NCBI GenBank assembly: GCA_003219345.1
Contig: QHOP01000046.1
Span: 1 to 11,966 of the forward strand
Direction: 5' to 3'
Length of the DNA: 11,966 nt
Source of the DNA: Verrucomicrobiota bacterium
GTDB lineage: Bacteria > Verrucomicrobiota > Verrucomicrobiia > Limisphaerales > AV2
Shown here piece by piece: positions 6,049-11,966 of the stretch. The stretch's first letter is position 1, and each line of letters begins with the position of its first letter. The position numbers were made by a program, and so were the translations under genes. The notes below the pieces were generated by a model, which was not told the DNA's origin, made no database searches, and saw only the letters and a list, made by a program, of their open reading frames with translations.

Positions 6049-6885
6049 CTACCCGTTTTCGATGCTGGCGTAAGCGTTGTGGTTGTGGATACTCTCGTGG
6101 TTTTCCGCCTCGACTTTGTACCACGTGACCTCCGGATGAGTATTGAGTTTGAGCGCCACGTTGCGGACGAGGTCTTCCACAAAAACGGGGTTCTCATAAG
6201 CCCGCTCCGTGACCGCTTTTTCGTCCTGGCGTTTCAACAAAGAGTACAACTCGCTGCTGGCCGAACTTTCAATGATCGAAATCAAATCTTCGATCCAAAT
6301 AGCGCGGCGCGAACGAATCTGTACGGTCACGATGCCGCGTTGATTATGCGCCCCGTGTCTGGCGATCGCCTTCGAGCACGGGCAGAGCGTCGTCACTGGC
6401 GTCTGCACGGTCAGAACAAAGTCGATTTCCTTCCCGCGAGCGGTCGCATCGAAGCGGGCAGTGTAATCCATCACGCTTTCCCGGCCCGACACGGGCGCTT
6501 TTTTGACGAGGAAAAAAGGGAATTCCATCTCCAGGTGGGCCGTGGCCGCCCGCAATTTTTCCTGCATGGCGTAAAGGATGTCCGTGATGTTCTCCACGTG
6601 CACCACGCTGCCGTGGGCGTGAAGCACCTCAATGAACCGGCTCATGTGGGTTCCCTTGAATTCCTTCGGCAAATCCACGTACATGCCGATGGTAGCGATC
6701 GTGTTTTGCAGACTGCGCGCCTTGTCGCGCACTTGGATCGGAAAGCGCATCCCTCGGACGCCAACCTTGTCGATACGCAGGTCGCGATAATCCCGTTCGC
6801 TCTGTTTGTCGTGGAGCTTCGCCCGTTGTTTTCCATCCGACTCCGCAGGGCGAACTACCGCATCGGTCTCGTTATTTCTGAACAT
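6049..6885 (-). CDS. folE2: GTP cyclohydrolase FolE2 (type IB)
   Basis: FolE2 converts GTP to 7,8-dihydroneopterin triphosphate, the first step of folate and related pterin pathways, in the cytoplasm. Unlike FolE (type IA) it does not need zinc specifically. The 278-residue protein shows the family hallmarks: VGVRGMRFPIQV (residues 41-52), TIATIGMYVDLPKEFKGTHM (62-81), TPVTTLCPCSK (162-172) with the conserved C168/C170, HGAHNQRG (177-184) and ENPVFVEDLVR (231-241). Length is close to the usual 260-300. The ATG at 6885 has no Shine-Dalgarno. An A/T-rich inverted repeat lies about 30 bases upstream, at a promoter-proximal position suited to a repressor. In several bacteria folE2 is switched on by Zur when zinc is scarce, replacing FolE; the downstream ZIP transporter, C-minus proteins and Fur-family gene fit that role here. 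Confidence 0.95.
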   Translation of the reverse strand: MFRNNETDAVVRPAESDGKQRAKLHDKQSERDYRDLRIDKVGVRGMRFPIQVRDKARSLQNTIATIGMYVDLPKEFKGTHMSRFIEVLHAHGSVVHVENITDILYAMQEKLRAATAHLEMEFPFFLVKKAPVSGRESVMDYTARFDATARGKEIDFVLTVQTPVTTLCPCSKAIARHGAHNQRGIVTVQIRSRRAIWIEDLISIIESSASSELYSLLKRQDEKAVTERAYENPVFVEDLVRNVALKLNTHPEVTWYKVEAENHESIHNHNAYASIENG

Positions 6886-6914
6886 GGCTGAACAGTAGCA
6901 ATCCCTGCCGGTTT

Positions 6915-6931
6915 TGCAAAAAATTTTCTGC
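6915..6931. promoter_or_regulatory. Candidate Fur/Zur-family operator upstream of folE2, degenerate
   Basis: TGCAAAAAATTTTCT (6915-6929) agrees with the perfect palindrome at 4739-4753 at 11 of 14 non-central positions. Read instead with an even centre, GCAAAAAATTTTCTGC (6916-6931) is an inverted repeat with seven of eight arm pairs matched. It lies 30 bases before the folE2 ATG, where a bound repressor would block RNA polymerase. A weak -35-like TTGATT lies upstream on the - strand. The A/T-rich character inflates the match, so confidence is limited. Confidence 0.35.
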
Positions 6932-7057
6932 GGCGCGCTGGATCAATCAATTTCTGAACTGCCATGACTCGAATGCCATACCGATTCCCGCAATCCGCGC
7001 AGTCTGGCGCCAATAGCTCTTTGACTTTGTGCCGTCGATGCCTGATACGTTGACGCC

Positions 7058-7990
7058 ATGATGAACGTCCGCGCGCTTGTCACTTGCGGCGCAATCCTTT
7101 TAGCCTTGGCCCGGAGCCGCTCATCGTTCGCCGCCGGAACTTTTTCCGTCGCCACGTACAATCTCGAAAACTATCTCAACGAACCCGCCGGCCATCGCCG
7201 GCCCAAATCCGAAGCGGCCAGGGCCAAGATCCGCGAATCCTTCCGCGCCATGAAACCCGACGTGGTCGCCCTTCAGGAAATGGGCAACACCAACGCGCTG
7301 CTCGAACTGCGTGCGTCGCTCAAATCCGAAGGTCTCGATTTTCCCTACTGGGAACATGTGAGCGGATTCGATACCAACATCCACGTCGCCGTCCTCAGCA
7401 AGCTGCCGTTCGTCGCGCGCCGGCCGCACACGAACGAGGTGTTCCTCCTCAATGGCCGGAGATTTCACGTCAGCCGCGGATTCGCGGAGGTGGACATACA
7501 AGTCAATACCAACTACAAATTCACACTGGTCGCGGCGCATCTGAAATCGCAGCGCGAAGTGCCGGAAGCTGACGAGGCCGAGCTGCGCGAACAGGAGGCA
7601 ATCGTTTTGCGCGAGATCATCGACACGCGCTTGAGGACGAATCCCAACGTGAACTTGATCGTTCTGGGGGACTTCAACGACCTGAAGGACTCCAGGCCCG
7701 TGAGGACCGTTATCGGGCGCGGGAAGAACACGCTGATTGATACTCGACCGGCTGAGCGCAATGGTGACGATCTTAGCGCGCCCAACGGCCACGGCCCGCC
7801 GCGCAACATCACCTGGACCTACTACTTCGCGAAGGACGACGCCTACAGCCGCATTGACTACATCCTTCTAAACCACGGAATGGCGCGCGAATGGCAGACG
7901 AATGGAACGTACGTGCTCGCTTTGCCGAACTGGGGCGCCGCTTCGGACCACCGGCCCATTATCGCGGGCTTCGTCGCGGAAGACCGCTGA
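7058..7990 (+). CDS. Secreted endonuclease/exonuclease/phosphatase-family protein
   Basis: This 310-residue protein begins with a signal-peptide-like segment (MMNVRALVTCGAILLALA, cleavage probably after SFAA at residue 26), so it is likely exported. The rest is an EEP (DNase I-like) fold with all its catalytic motifs: ATYNLENY (N35), DVVALQEMG (E74), AAHLKSQ (H161), GDFND (204-208), SRIDYILL (D267) and SDHRPI (D297, H298). Such enzymes cut phosphodiester or phosphomonoester bonds in nucleic acids, lipids or sugars using Mg2+; the substrate cannot be told from motifs. Extracellular nuclease or phosphatase use for phosphate or nucleotide scavenging is plausible. Two ATG codons occur in tandem at 7058 and 7061. 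No Shine-Dalgarno is seen, and a TTGACT at 7021 leaves room for only a very short leader. It is divergent from folE2 across 172 bases and shows no functional tie to it. Confidence 0.9.
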   Translation: MMNVRALVTCGAILLALARSRSSFAAGTFSVATYNLENYLNEPAGHRRPKSEAARAKIRESFRAMKPDVVALQEMGNTNALLELRASLKSEGLDFPYWEHVSGFDTNIHVAVLSKLPFVARRPHTNEVFLLNGRRFHVSRGFAEVDIQVNTNYKFTLVAAHLKSQREVPEADEAELREQEAIVLREIIDTRLRTNPNVNLIVLGDFNDLKDSRPVRTVIGRGKNTLIDTRPAERNGDDLSAPNGHGPPRNITWTYYFAKDDAYSRIDYILLNHGMAREWQTNGTYVLALPNWGAASDHRPIIAGFVAEDR

Positions 7991-8061
7991 ACTGGAAATC
8001 CGTGGTTCAACGGTCAAAACCCAAAAGAAGCTCGAAATCCAAGGCCCGAAGAACCGTCGCT

Positions 8062-8123
8062 ACCTGGTAGCAGTTCGGAATTCGAGCCGGACGATTGCGT
8101 CCGAAGTATGACCCGTACCAGGT
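8062..8123. repeat. Nested inverted repeats, possible RNA structure or bidirectional terminator
   Basis: Outer arms ACCTGGTA (8062-8069) and TACCAGGT (8116-8123) pair perfectly. Inside them CGGACG-ATTG-CGTCCG (8088-8103) forms a tight 6-base hairpin, and TTCGGA (8074-8079) can instead pair with TCCGAA (8100-8105). The block begins 72 bases after the stop of the secreted EEP gene, where a 3' end would be expected. There is no T-run, so it is not a classical intrinsic terminator. Confidence 0.35.
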
Positions 8124-8174
8124 CGAGGTGATGTTTGGAGCAATAACGCATACGCTGCGATGCAGCAGCAACTG

Positions 8175-8218
8175 CCCTCACCGGTTGAGGGGAGAGGGTG
8201 GCCGAAGGCCGGTGAGGG
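8175..8218. repeat. REP-like palindromic element
   Basis: Arms CCCTCACCGG (8175-8184) and CCGGTGAGGG (8209-8218) are perfect 10-base inverted repeats. The loop contains GAGGGGAGAGGG and a second hairpin GGCC-GAA-GGCC (8200-8210). The wording resembles the CCCTCACC...CCCTCTCCCC type of dispersed extragenic palindromes that I recall from many GC-rich genomes. Its place between convergent genes is typical of such elements. Only one copy is visible in this window. Confidence 0.5.
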
Positions 8219-8254
8219 TTCCGGCAATGCTCCGATGCTCTTCGAGAAATGGTA

Positions 8255-9832
8255 TCAGCCCGGAATGACCGGCGGTCGGGTCGGCCGGGGCTGGCCCGTT
8301 GAATACAACGGCGCGACCGGCACGTAGCGGGGGCTGCTTAAGGCGCGCAGTTCGCGATACAACTTGTCGCGCGCCCAAAGCAACAGAGGCAGACTGATAA
8401 TCACGTCAGGAACACAAAACGCGGCGACCGGAAGAACAACCGTGTACAGCACCGTCAACCCCGGCGCGAGATTCGGCCTTTTCGCCGTCAATCCGACCAG
8501 CATGCCCACCCACGCCGCAGCCAGCAGATCGCAAATCAATTTCGGGACCGCGTAAAGGTAAATCCCTCCCATCATGATCCAGGCGGGGAATGCATTGGGC
8601 AGATCGACCCGGAAGATAAAGATCAGCGGCATGATCCCCACACAGAGCAGGGCAATGGTCGGGACGAAAAAAAGGTGTCGCAATGCCATCCATTGACCGC
8701 GCAGAACCTCCTCGACCGTCAGAGGCGTGCACAACAATAGTTCCAACGCGCCGGCCCGGCGGGCTTCGGCGAAAAATCGGCACGCCTGCACGCCGACAAA
8801 GATCCTCAGCAGAGCCAGCAGAATTGGCCAGCCGTGTTGCCCTGCGACGACGGCAATAGTTGGATCACGGTAGAAGAACCAGGCGAACCCGACAACCAGC
8901 GTCACCCACACCACCCACGAAGCCCAAGCCATTTGGCTTTTCCGGGTCGTGAGCCAATAGACCGGATTCCGGTCCAGCAACGGCCTTCGTCCGGTCGCTC
9001 GCCGCCACAGCGCGGTATCCGAGGCGACCGCCGCCTTGCGGCCCGTCAGTGAAATCGATCCCGAGCCCCTCCGCCACAGGCGCGGCAATTGAACACCGGC
9101 CAGAATGAGAAACAGCCAACTCAACGCCTGGGTCAGCACCAGTGAGTAGCCGAAGCTTCGTCCCCACATTCGAAAGGGCGCGTCGAACGCCAGTTGCCAG
9201 GCGGTAAGCGGGCTGGGCAAAGAAAGCGCGAAACGAGCAGCCAACCCCGCCTTGTTGAGAACGAATTCAACGAGCGGCAGCGCGCCGCCGATAAGAACGA
9301 TCAAACCCGCCGCGCCTGCTGCGGCTCGATTGTCTTGCTGGCTCAGGGAGGAAACGAACATCCCGGCCGCAAGGGAGAAGAAAATGGTGTTGAGAAACAC
9401 CAGCGTTATGCGCCAGAACTCGCCTGCGGTTACCCCACCCATCGTCAACGTAATCGCCAGTACGGGAAAAATCGCGAGCAACCCATAAGCCGCGCTGAGC
9501 GAGCGTGCCAATAGCTTGCCGAATACGACATCGTAGCCTTTGAGATCGGTGAGGAACAGCAGCCCCAATGTGCCATCCCGTTTCTCTTCGCTCAGGCAAT
9601 CGGCCGTCAGAAATACGCCCGCGAAAGCGCTGAAGCCCAGCGCCAGCAGGCTCAAAAAATAAAAGAGCCAACCTCCAATTCCCGTCGCGCCGGTCTGCGC
9701 CGCGGCCGCGAAAAGCAACGCCAGGCTTACTATTCCCGCGCCGGCGATGGCGAAGACCAGCCGCGTCCAATACGTGACCGGGCGCCGGGCGGCCACACGC
9801 AGTTCGCGGTCAACGATGGGGAGAAATGTCAT
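8255..9832 (-). CDS. ABC-2-type transporter membrane protein
   Basis: This 525-residue polytopic membrane protein shows the ABC-2 permease layout twice. An N-terminal cytoplasmic start (MTFLPIVDRELRVAARRP) and a coupling-helix-like stretch TADCLSEEKRDGTLGLLFLT (residues 76-95) are followed by a hydrophobic cluster (about 107-250). After a polar middle (about 251-300), a second half carries the related motif RRAGALELLLCTPLTVEEVL (358-377) and more membrane segments. The E-x-GTLGLLFLTDL and GALELLL-TPLT patterns are the usual ABC-2 signatures next to the ATPase contact. It ends in a Pro-rich tail. The substrate is unknown. It is a paralogue of the protein encoded just upstream, 135 bases away on the same strand, and no ATPase gene lies in the window. 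The ATG at 9832 has no clear Shine-Dalgarno, but the paralogue starts at the same residue. Confidence 0.85.
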   Translation of the reverse strand: MTFLPIVDRELRVAARRPVTYWTRLVFAIAGAGIVSLALLFAAAAQTGATGIGGWLFYFLSLLALGFSAFAGVFLTADCLSEEKRDGTLGLLFLTDLKGYDVVFGKLLARSLSAAYGLLAIFPVLAITLTMGGVTAGEFWRITLVFLNTIFFSLAAGMFVSSLSQQDNRAAAGAAGLIVLIGGALPLVEFVLNKAGLAARFALSLPSPLTAWQLAFDAPFRMWGRSFGYSLVLTQALSWLFLILAGVQLPRLWRRGSGSISLTGRKAAVASDTALWRRATGRRPLLDRNPVYWLTTRKSQMAWASWVVWVTLVVGFAWFFYRDPTIAVVAGQHGWPILLALLRIFVGVQACRFFAEARRAGALELLLCTPLTVEEVLRGQWMALRHLFFVPTIALLCVGIMPLIFIFRVDLPNAFPAWIMMGGIYLYAVPKLICDLLAAAWVGMLVGLTAKRPNLAPGLTVLYTVVLPVAAFCVPDVIISLPLLLWARDKLYRELRALSSPRYVPVAPLYSTGQPRPTRPPVIPG

Positions 9833-9967
9833 TCAACCGGTCCCAAGGTCAGAATTTCGCGCCGAGTGAAACCGTATTCAGCGACGTATGGGGCGGACCT
9901 GGAGCGATTCGTTCGGCGCCTGGTCACCTTGACGACTACGACGGCGATCAGCGCCCGCCAACAAATA

Positions 9968-11650
9968 TCAGATCTCGCTGGTGACGGCCGTCGGCAATGA
10001 CGGGCTTGACTGGGTGCGGCCCGGTTTCATCCAGGCAAAAAACATCCGTCCCGGAACGAACCGCTGCGTCGCCACCGTGCGCAAATCGCGCAATAATCGA
10101 AACTTCGCCCAAAGACAAAAAAAGATGTCGGTAATCATTCCCAGCGCAAACCAAAGCCCAAGATAAAACGGCCATTGGTCCTCGACCAAGTGCCAGAGGG
10201 GCGTGAAGGTCGCAAGAATGAGCAGTCCTGCCCACACGCCGCAAGGCAGAACCAGCACGCGGGCGATGGTCGCGCCGGAAGCACGGTTGGGACGCTTCGA
10301 GATGAGACCAACCCACATGCCAACCCAGATGAGCGCATAAACGTCGGCCGCCAACAGCACCATTTCCGCGCCACAAAACCAGACCCAGAAGTTGTCCCCC
10401 GCTGAGCTGAGTCGCCTGGCTCCGGCCAACAAGAACAGGAAATCAATTCCTACGACCGCCAGGACCGGCCAAAGAAATTGTCGTTTGAGCGCGAGCAGTT
10501 GGCCGCGCAAAATCTCCCTCACGGTCAGCGGCGTCGAGAGCAAAAGTTCCAGCGCGCCGCTGCGATGGTCGGGGCCGAACCGCTGGCAGGCCGCTGAAGC
10601 GGCCCAGAGTTTAAGGGTGAGGTGCAGGATGAGCGCAGTCGCCAGATAAGTGCCCTCCTGCAGCCAATCCTCGCGCCATTTGAAAGCGCCCCAGGCCCAG
10701 ACGCAGCCGAACGCGCCAAGAAACGCCCAGACGAGCGTCGGTTTGAGGCGCTGCCGCGCACCCAGCCAGAAACAAGCACTGATATTCAACAGTCGCGTGC
10801 GAAAGGCCACTCGCTGCGCGGCGTTGCCGTAGCTCCATCGCTGCCAGCGCTGGCACCAGCGGGCCAGCAACGCTCCCGCAGGCTTGTCCTGCCAGGAATT
10901 GCGCGCGGCAATGCTGGCCAGCGCGAGAAACATCCAGGCCAATCCATGCGTGAAAAGGATCGACCAGCGGAATTCATCCGGTCTGGCGCGGTACAGCGTG
11001 TCAAACGCCAGCGCATAGGCGCGTCCAACACTCGGGAGCAGAAAAACCGTGTTCACGGAATTGGCTTGTCCGTGTTGGGCGAGCCAGACGCCCAGCGTGG
11101 GCAGACCGGCGTGGATGAGCAGGATCAAAACGAACGTGCCCGCCATCGCCTTCCGCGCGACGCGGCTCGTCGCTGAAACAAACACTCCCGCCGCCAGAGA
11201 GAAAAAAAGCGCGTTCGCGAGCACCAACGACATCCGCCAGAACTCTCCCAGCGACACGCCCCCCAGCAGCAGTGGAATCGCCAGGACGGGAAAAATCGCC
11301 AGCAAACCGTAAAAGCAATTCAAAGAGGTGGCCGCCAGCTTCCCCAACACGACGTCGTATCCTTTCAGGTCGGTCAGGAACAGAAGTCCGAGCGTCCCTT
11401 CGCGCTTTTCCTGGCTCAGACAGTCGGCGGTGTAACGAATGCCCGCTACCAGGCTGCTAAACAGAAACAGTCCTGCCAGCGCGTTAAAGATGTCTTTGCC
11501 CAGTTCTTTCGGCGGCTGGTGCGCTTCAAAAAAAAGTGCCCCGCCGAAAATGAGGATGGCCGCCAGCGCCGCCAACGCGCGGTTCCAGTACGTGCCGCGG
11601 CGGCGCGACGCCGCGCGCAACTCACGTTCAACAATCGGCAGAAAGATCAT
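9968..11650 (-). CDS. ABC-2-type transporter membrane protein, paralogue of the downstream gene
   Basis: The 560-residue product begins MIFLPIVERELRAASRR, matching its neighbour from the first residue, which is why the ATG at 11650 was preferred over an upstream ATG at 11734 that would add 28 unmatched Arg/Trp-rich residues. Shared blocks are TADCLSQEKREGTLGLLFLT (74-93), DLKGYDVVLGK, GLLAIFPVLAIPLLLGG and HRSGALELLLSTPLTVREIL (362-381). It has about a dozen hydrophobic segments in two halves separated by a basic, Trp/Arg-rich middle (about 250-305). Such permeases pair, as homo- or heterodimers, with an ABC ATPase to export a substrate; which one is unknown. Identity to the downstream paralogue is high around the first motif and low elsewhere, so the duplication is old. 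The upstream gene ends 40 bases away, so the three genes probably form one operon. Confidence 0.85.
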   Translation of the reverse strand: MIFLPIVERELRAASRRRGTYWNRALAALAAILIFGGALFFEAHQPPKELGKDIFNALAGLFLFSSLVAGIRYTADCLSQEKREGTLGLLFLTDLKGYDVVLGKLAATSLNCFYGLLAIFPVLAIPLLLGGVSLGEFWRMSLVLANALFFSLAAGVFVSATSRVARKAMAGTFVLILLIHAGLPTLGVWLAQHGQANSVNTVFLLPSVGRAYALAFDTLYRARPDEFRWSILFTHGLAWMFLALASIAARNSWQDKPAGALLARWCQRWQRWSYGNAAQRVAFRTRLLNISACFWLGARQRLKPTLVWAFLGAFGCVWAWGAFKWREDWLQEGTYLATALILHLTLKLWAASAACQRFGPDHRSGALELLLSTPLTVREILRGQLLALKRQFLWPVLAVVGIDFLFLLAGARRLSSAGDNFWVWFCGAEMVLLAADVYALIWVGMWVGLISKRPNRASGATIARVLVLPCGVWAGLLILATFTPLWHLVEDQWPFYLGLWFALGMITDIFFCLWAKFRLLRDLRTVATQRFVPGRMFFAWMKPGRTQSSPSLPTAVTSEI

Positions 11651-11690
11651 GCAACGGTTTCCCGCATTCGACAACACCGTCCAAGGCCGT

Positions 11691-11966
11691 TCAATTCTGA
11701 ACTGCCACCAGCGTTTCCCGCGCCGGCGCCTCATCCTTGCCGCGAAACAGGCGCTTGAACCAGCCGGATTTTTCCATTTGGTAGCGCTGGGTCGCCGTCA
11801 GCCTGAAATCATTCAGCAAATGGCGCCGCGCCCACCAAACGCCAAAAAGAAAATTGTTCACCAGTCCGATGCCAAACCAAAAATATTCGGTGAACTGCTC
11901 CCCGGGCCGGAATGGACCGCGCCCGCACAGCGGCCAGAAAACTTCGAGCGCCAACTTCGCCGCGTA
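11691..11966 (-). CDS. C-terminal part of a third ABC-2-like membrane protein, cut by window edge
   Basis: The frame is open to the right edge (YAAK precedes the first TTG at 11954), so only the last 91 residues are visible. They hold one clear hydrophobic segment (YFWFGIGLVNNFLFGVWWA) followed by RRHLLNDFRLTATQRYQ and a basic tail. That ending matches the C-termini of the next two genes: a last membrane helix, then KFRLLRDLRTVATQRFVPG in one and RDKLYRELRALSSPRYVP in the other. It is therefore very likely a third paralogue in the same operon. Because the conserved N-terminal motifs lie outside the window, the assignment rests on this tail and on position. Confidence 0.65.
   Translation of the reverse strand, partial: YAAKLALEVFWPLCGRGPFRPGEQFTEYFWFGIGLVNNFLFGVWWARRHLLNDFRLTATQRYQMEKSGWFKRLFRGKDEAPARETLVAVQN

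Larger units (their letters stand above)
7991..8254. other. Convergent intergenic spacer rich in inverted repeats
   Basis: This 264-base gap lies between two convergent genes. Its first third holds A-rich, weakly repetitive DNA. It then has nested inverted repeats (8062-8123), a GCTGC-GAT-GCAGC hairpin (8154-8166) and a REP-like palindrome (8175-8218). No gene is supported. Any termination of the flanking transcripts would have to use these hairpins without a T-run. Confidence 0.5.

Noticed and set aside
5968..6891. A 307-codon open frame on the + strand opposite folE2
   Set aside because: It is fully antisense to a confidently identified gene and its protein resembles no family; GC-rich codon bias leaves the opposite strand open.
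7121..7792. A 223-codon open frame opposite the EEP gene
   Set aside because: Antisense shadow of a gene with complete catalytic motifs.
8040..8125. tRNA-like wording (GGTAGCAGTTCG, TTCGAG) in the convergent spacer
   Set aside because: No acceptor, D, anticodon and T arms can be placed in proper order; the pairing found is a nested inverted repeat.
1..11966. CRISPR array, prophage, integrase or insertion sequence
   Set aside because: No regularly spaced direct repeats, no transposase or phage genes, and no terminal repeats flanking any gene.

Overview
The window is GC-rich and densely coded. Gene content and protein style fit a member of the PVC group, most likely Verrucomicrobiota: a Cys-poor DksA/TraR-like protein with Lys/Ala-rich head and acidic tail, tandem FLPIVxREL-type ABC-2 membrane proteins, and few Shine-Dalgarno sites. 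That placement is inference from protein character, not from a marker gene.

Left block, + strand (1-2503): the 3' part of a DHH/DHHA1 phosphoesterase gene, then rph (RNase PH), then prmA (L11 methyltransferase). prmA is broken: a small internal deletion of roughly 20-25 codons also shifts the frame, so the methyltransferase fold is split. A 54-codon hypothetical gene (2729-2893) with a plausible promoter and ribosome-binding site follows.

Central block, all on the - strand (2994-6885), read from upstream to downstream: folE2 (GTP cyclohydrolase IB), a DksA/TraR-family protein that has lost three of its four zinc-finger cysteines, L33 lacking its zinc-ribbon cysteines, S18 with no cysteine, a ZIP-family metal transporter, and a Fur-family regulator with two CxxC motifs. 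The dksA-like, rpmG and rpsR genes are 5 bases apart and form a tight operon. This is the most interesting part. Zinc-independent FolE2, C-minus ribosomal proteins, C-minus DksA, a ZIP importer and Zur are the parts that zinc-starvation (Zur) regulons of other bacteria are made of, and here they sit together. A perfect 7-1-7 inverted repeat with the AATnATT core typical of Fur-family operators (4739-4753) lies upstream of the ZIP gene, and a related degenerate site (6915-6931) lies just upstream of folE2. The main caveat is that C-minus L33, S18 and DksA can also be the only, constitutive copies in some lineages, so the regulon reading needs the rest of the genome.

Right block: a secreted endonuclease/exonuclease/phosphatase-family enzyme (+, 7058-7990) divergent from folE2; a 264-base convergent spacer holding nested inverted repeats and a REP-like palindrome; then three tandem - strand genes for related ABC-2-type membrane proteins (two complete, the third entering from the right edge). 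No ABC ATPase is visible inside the window.
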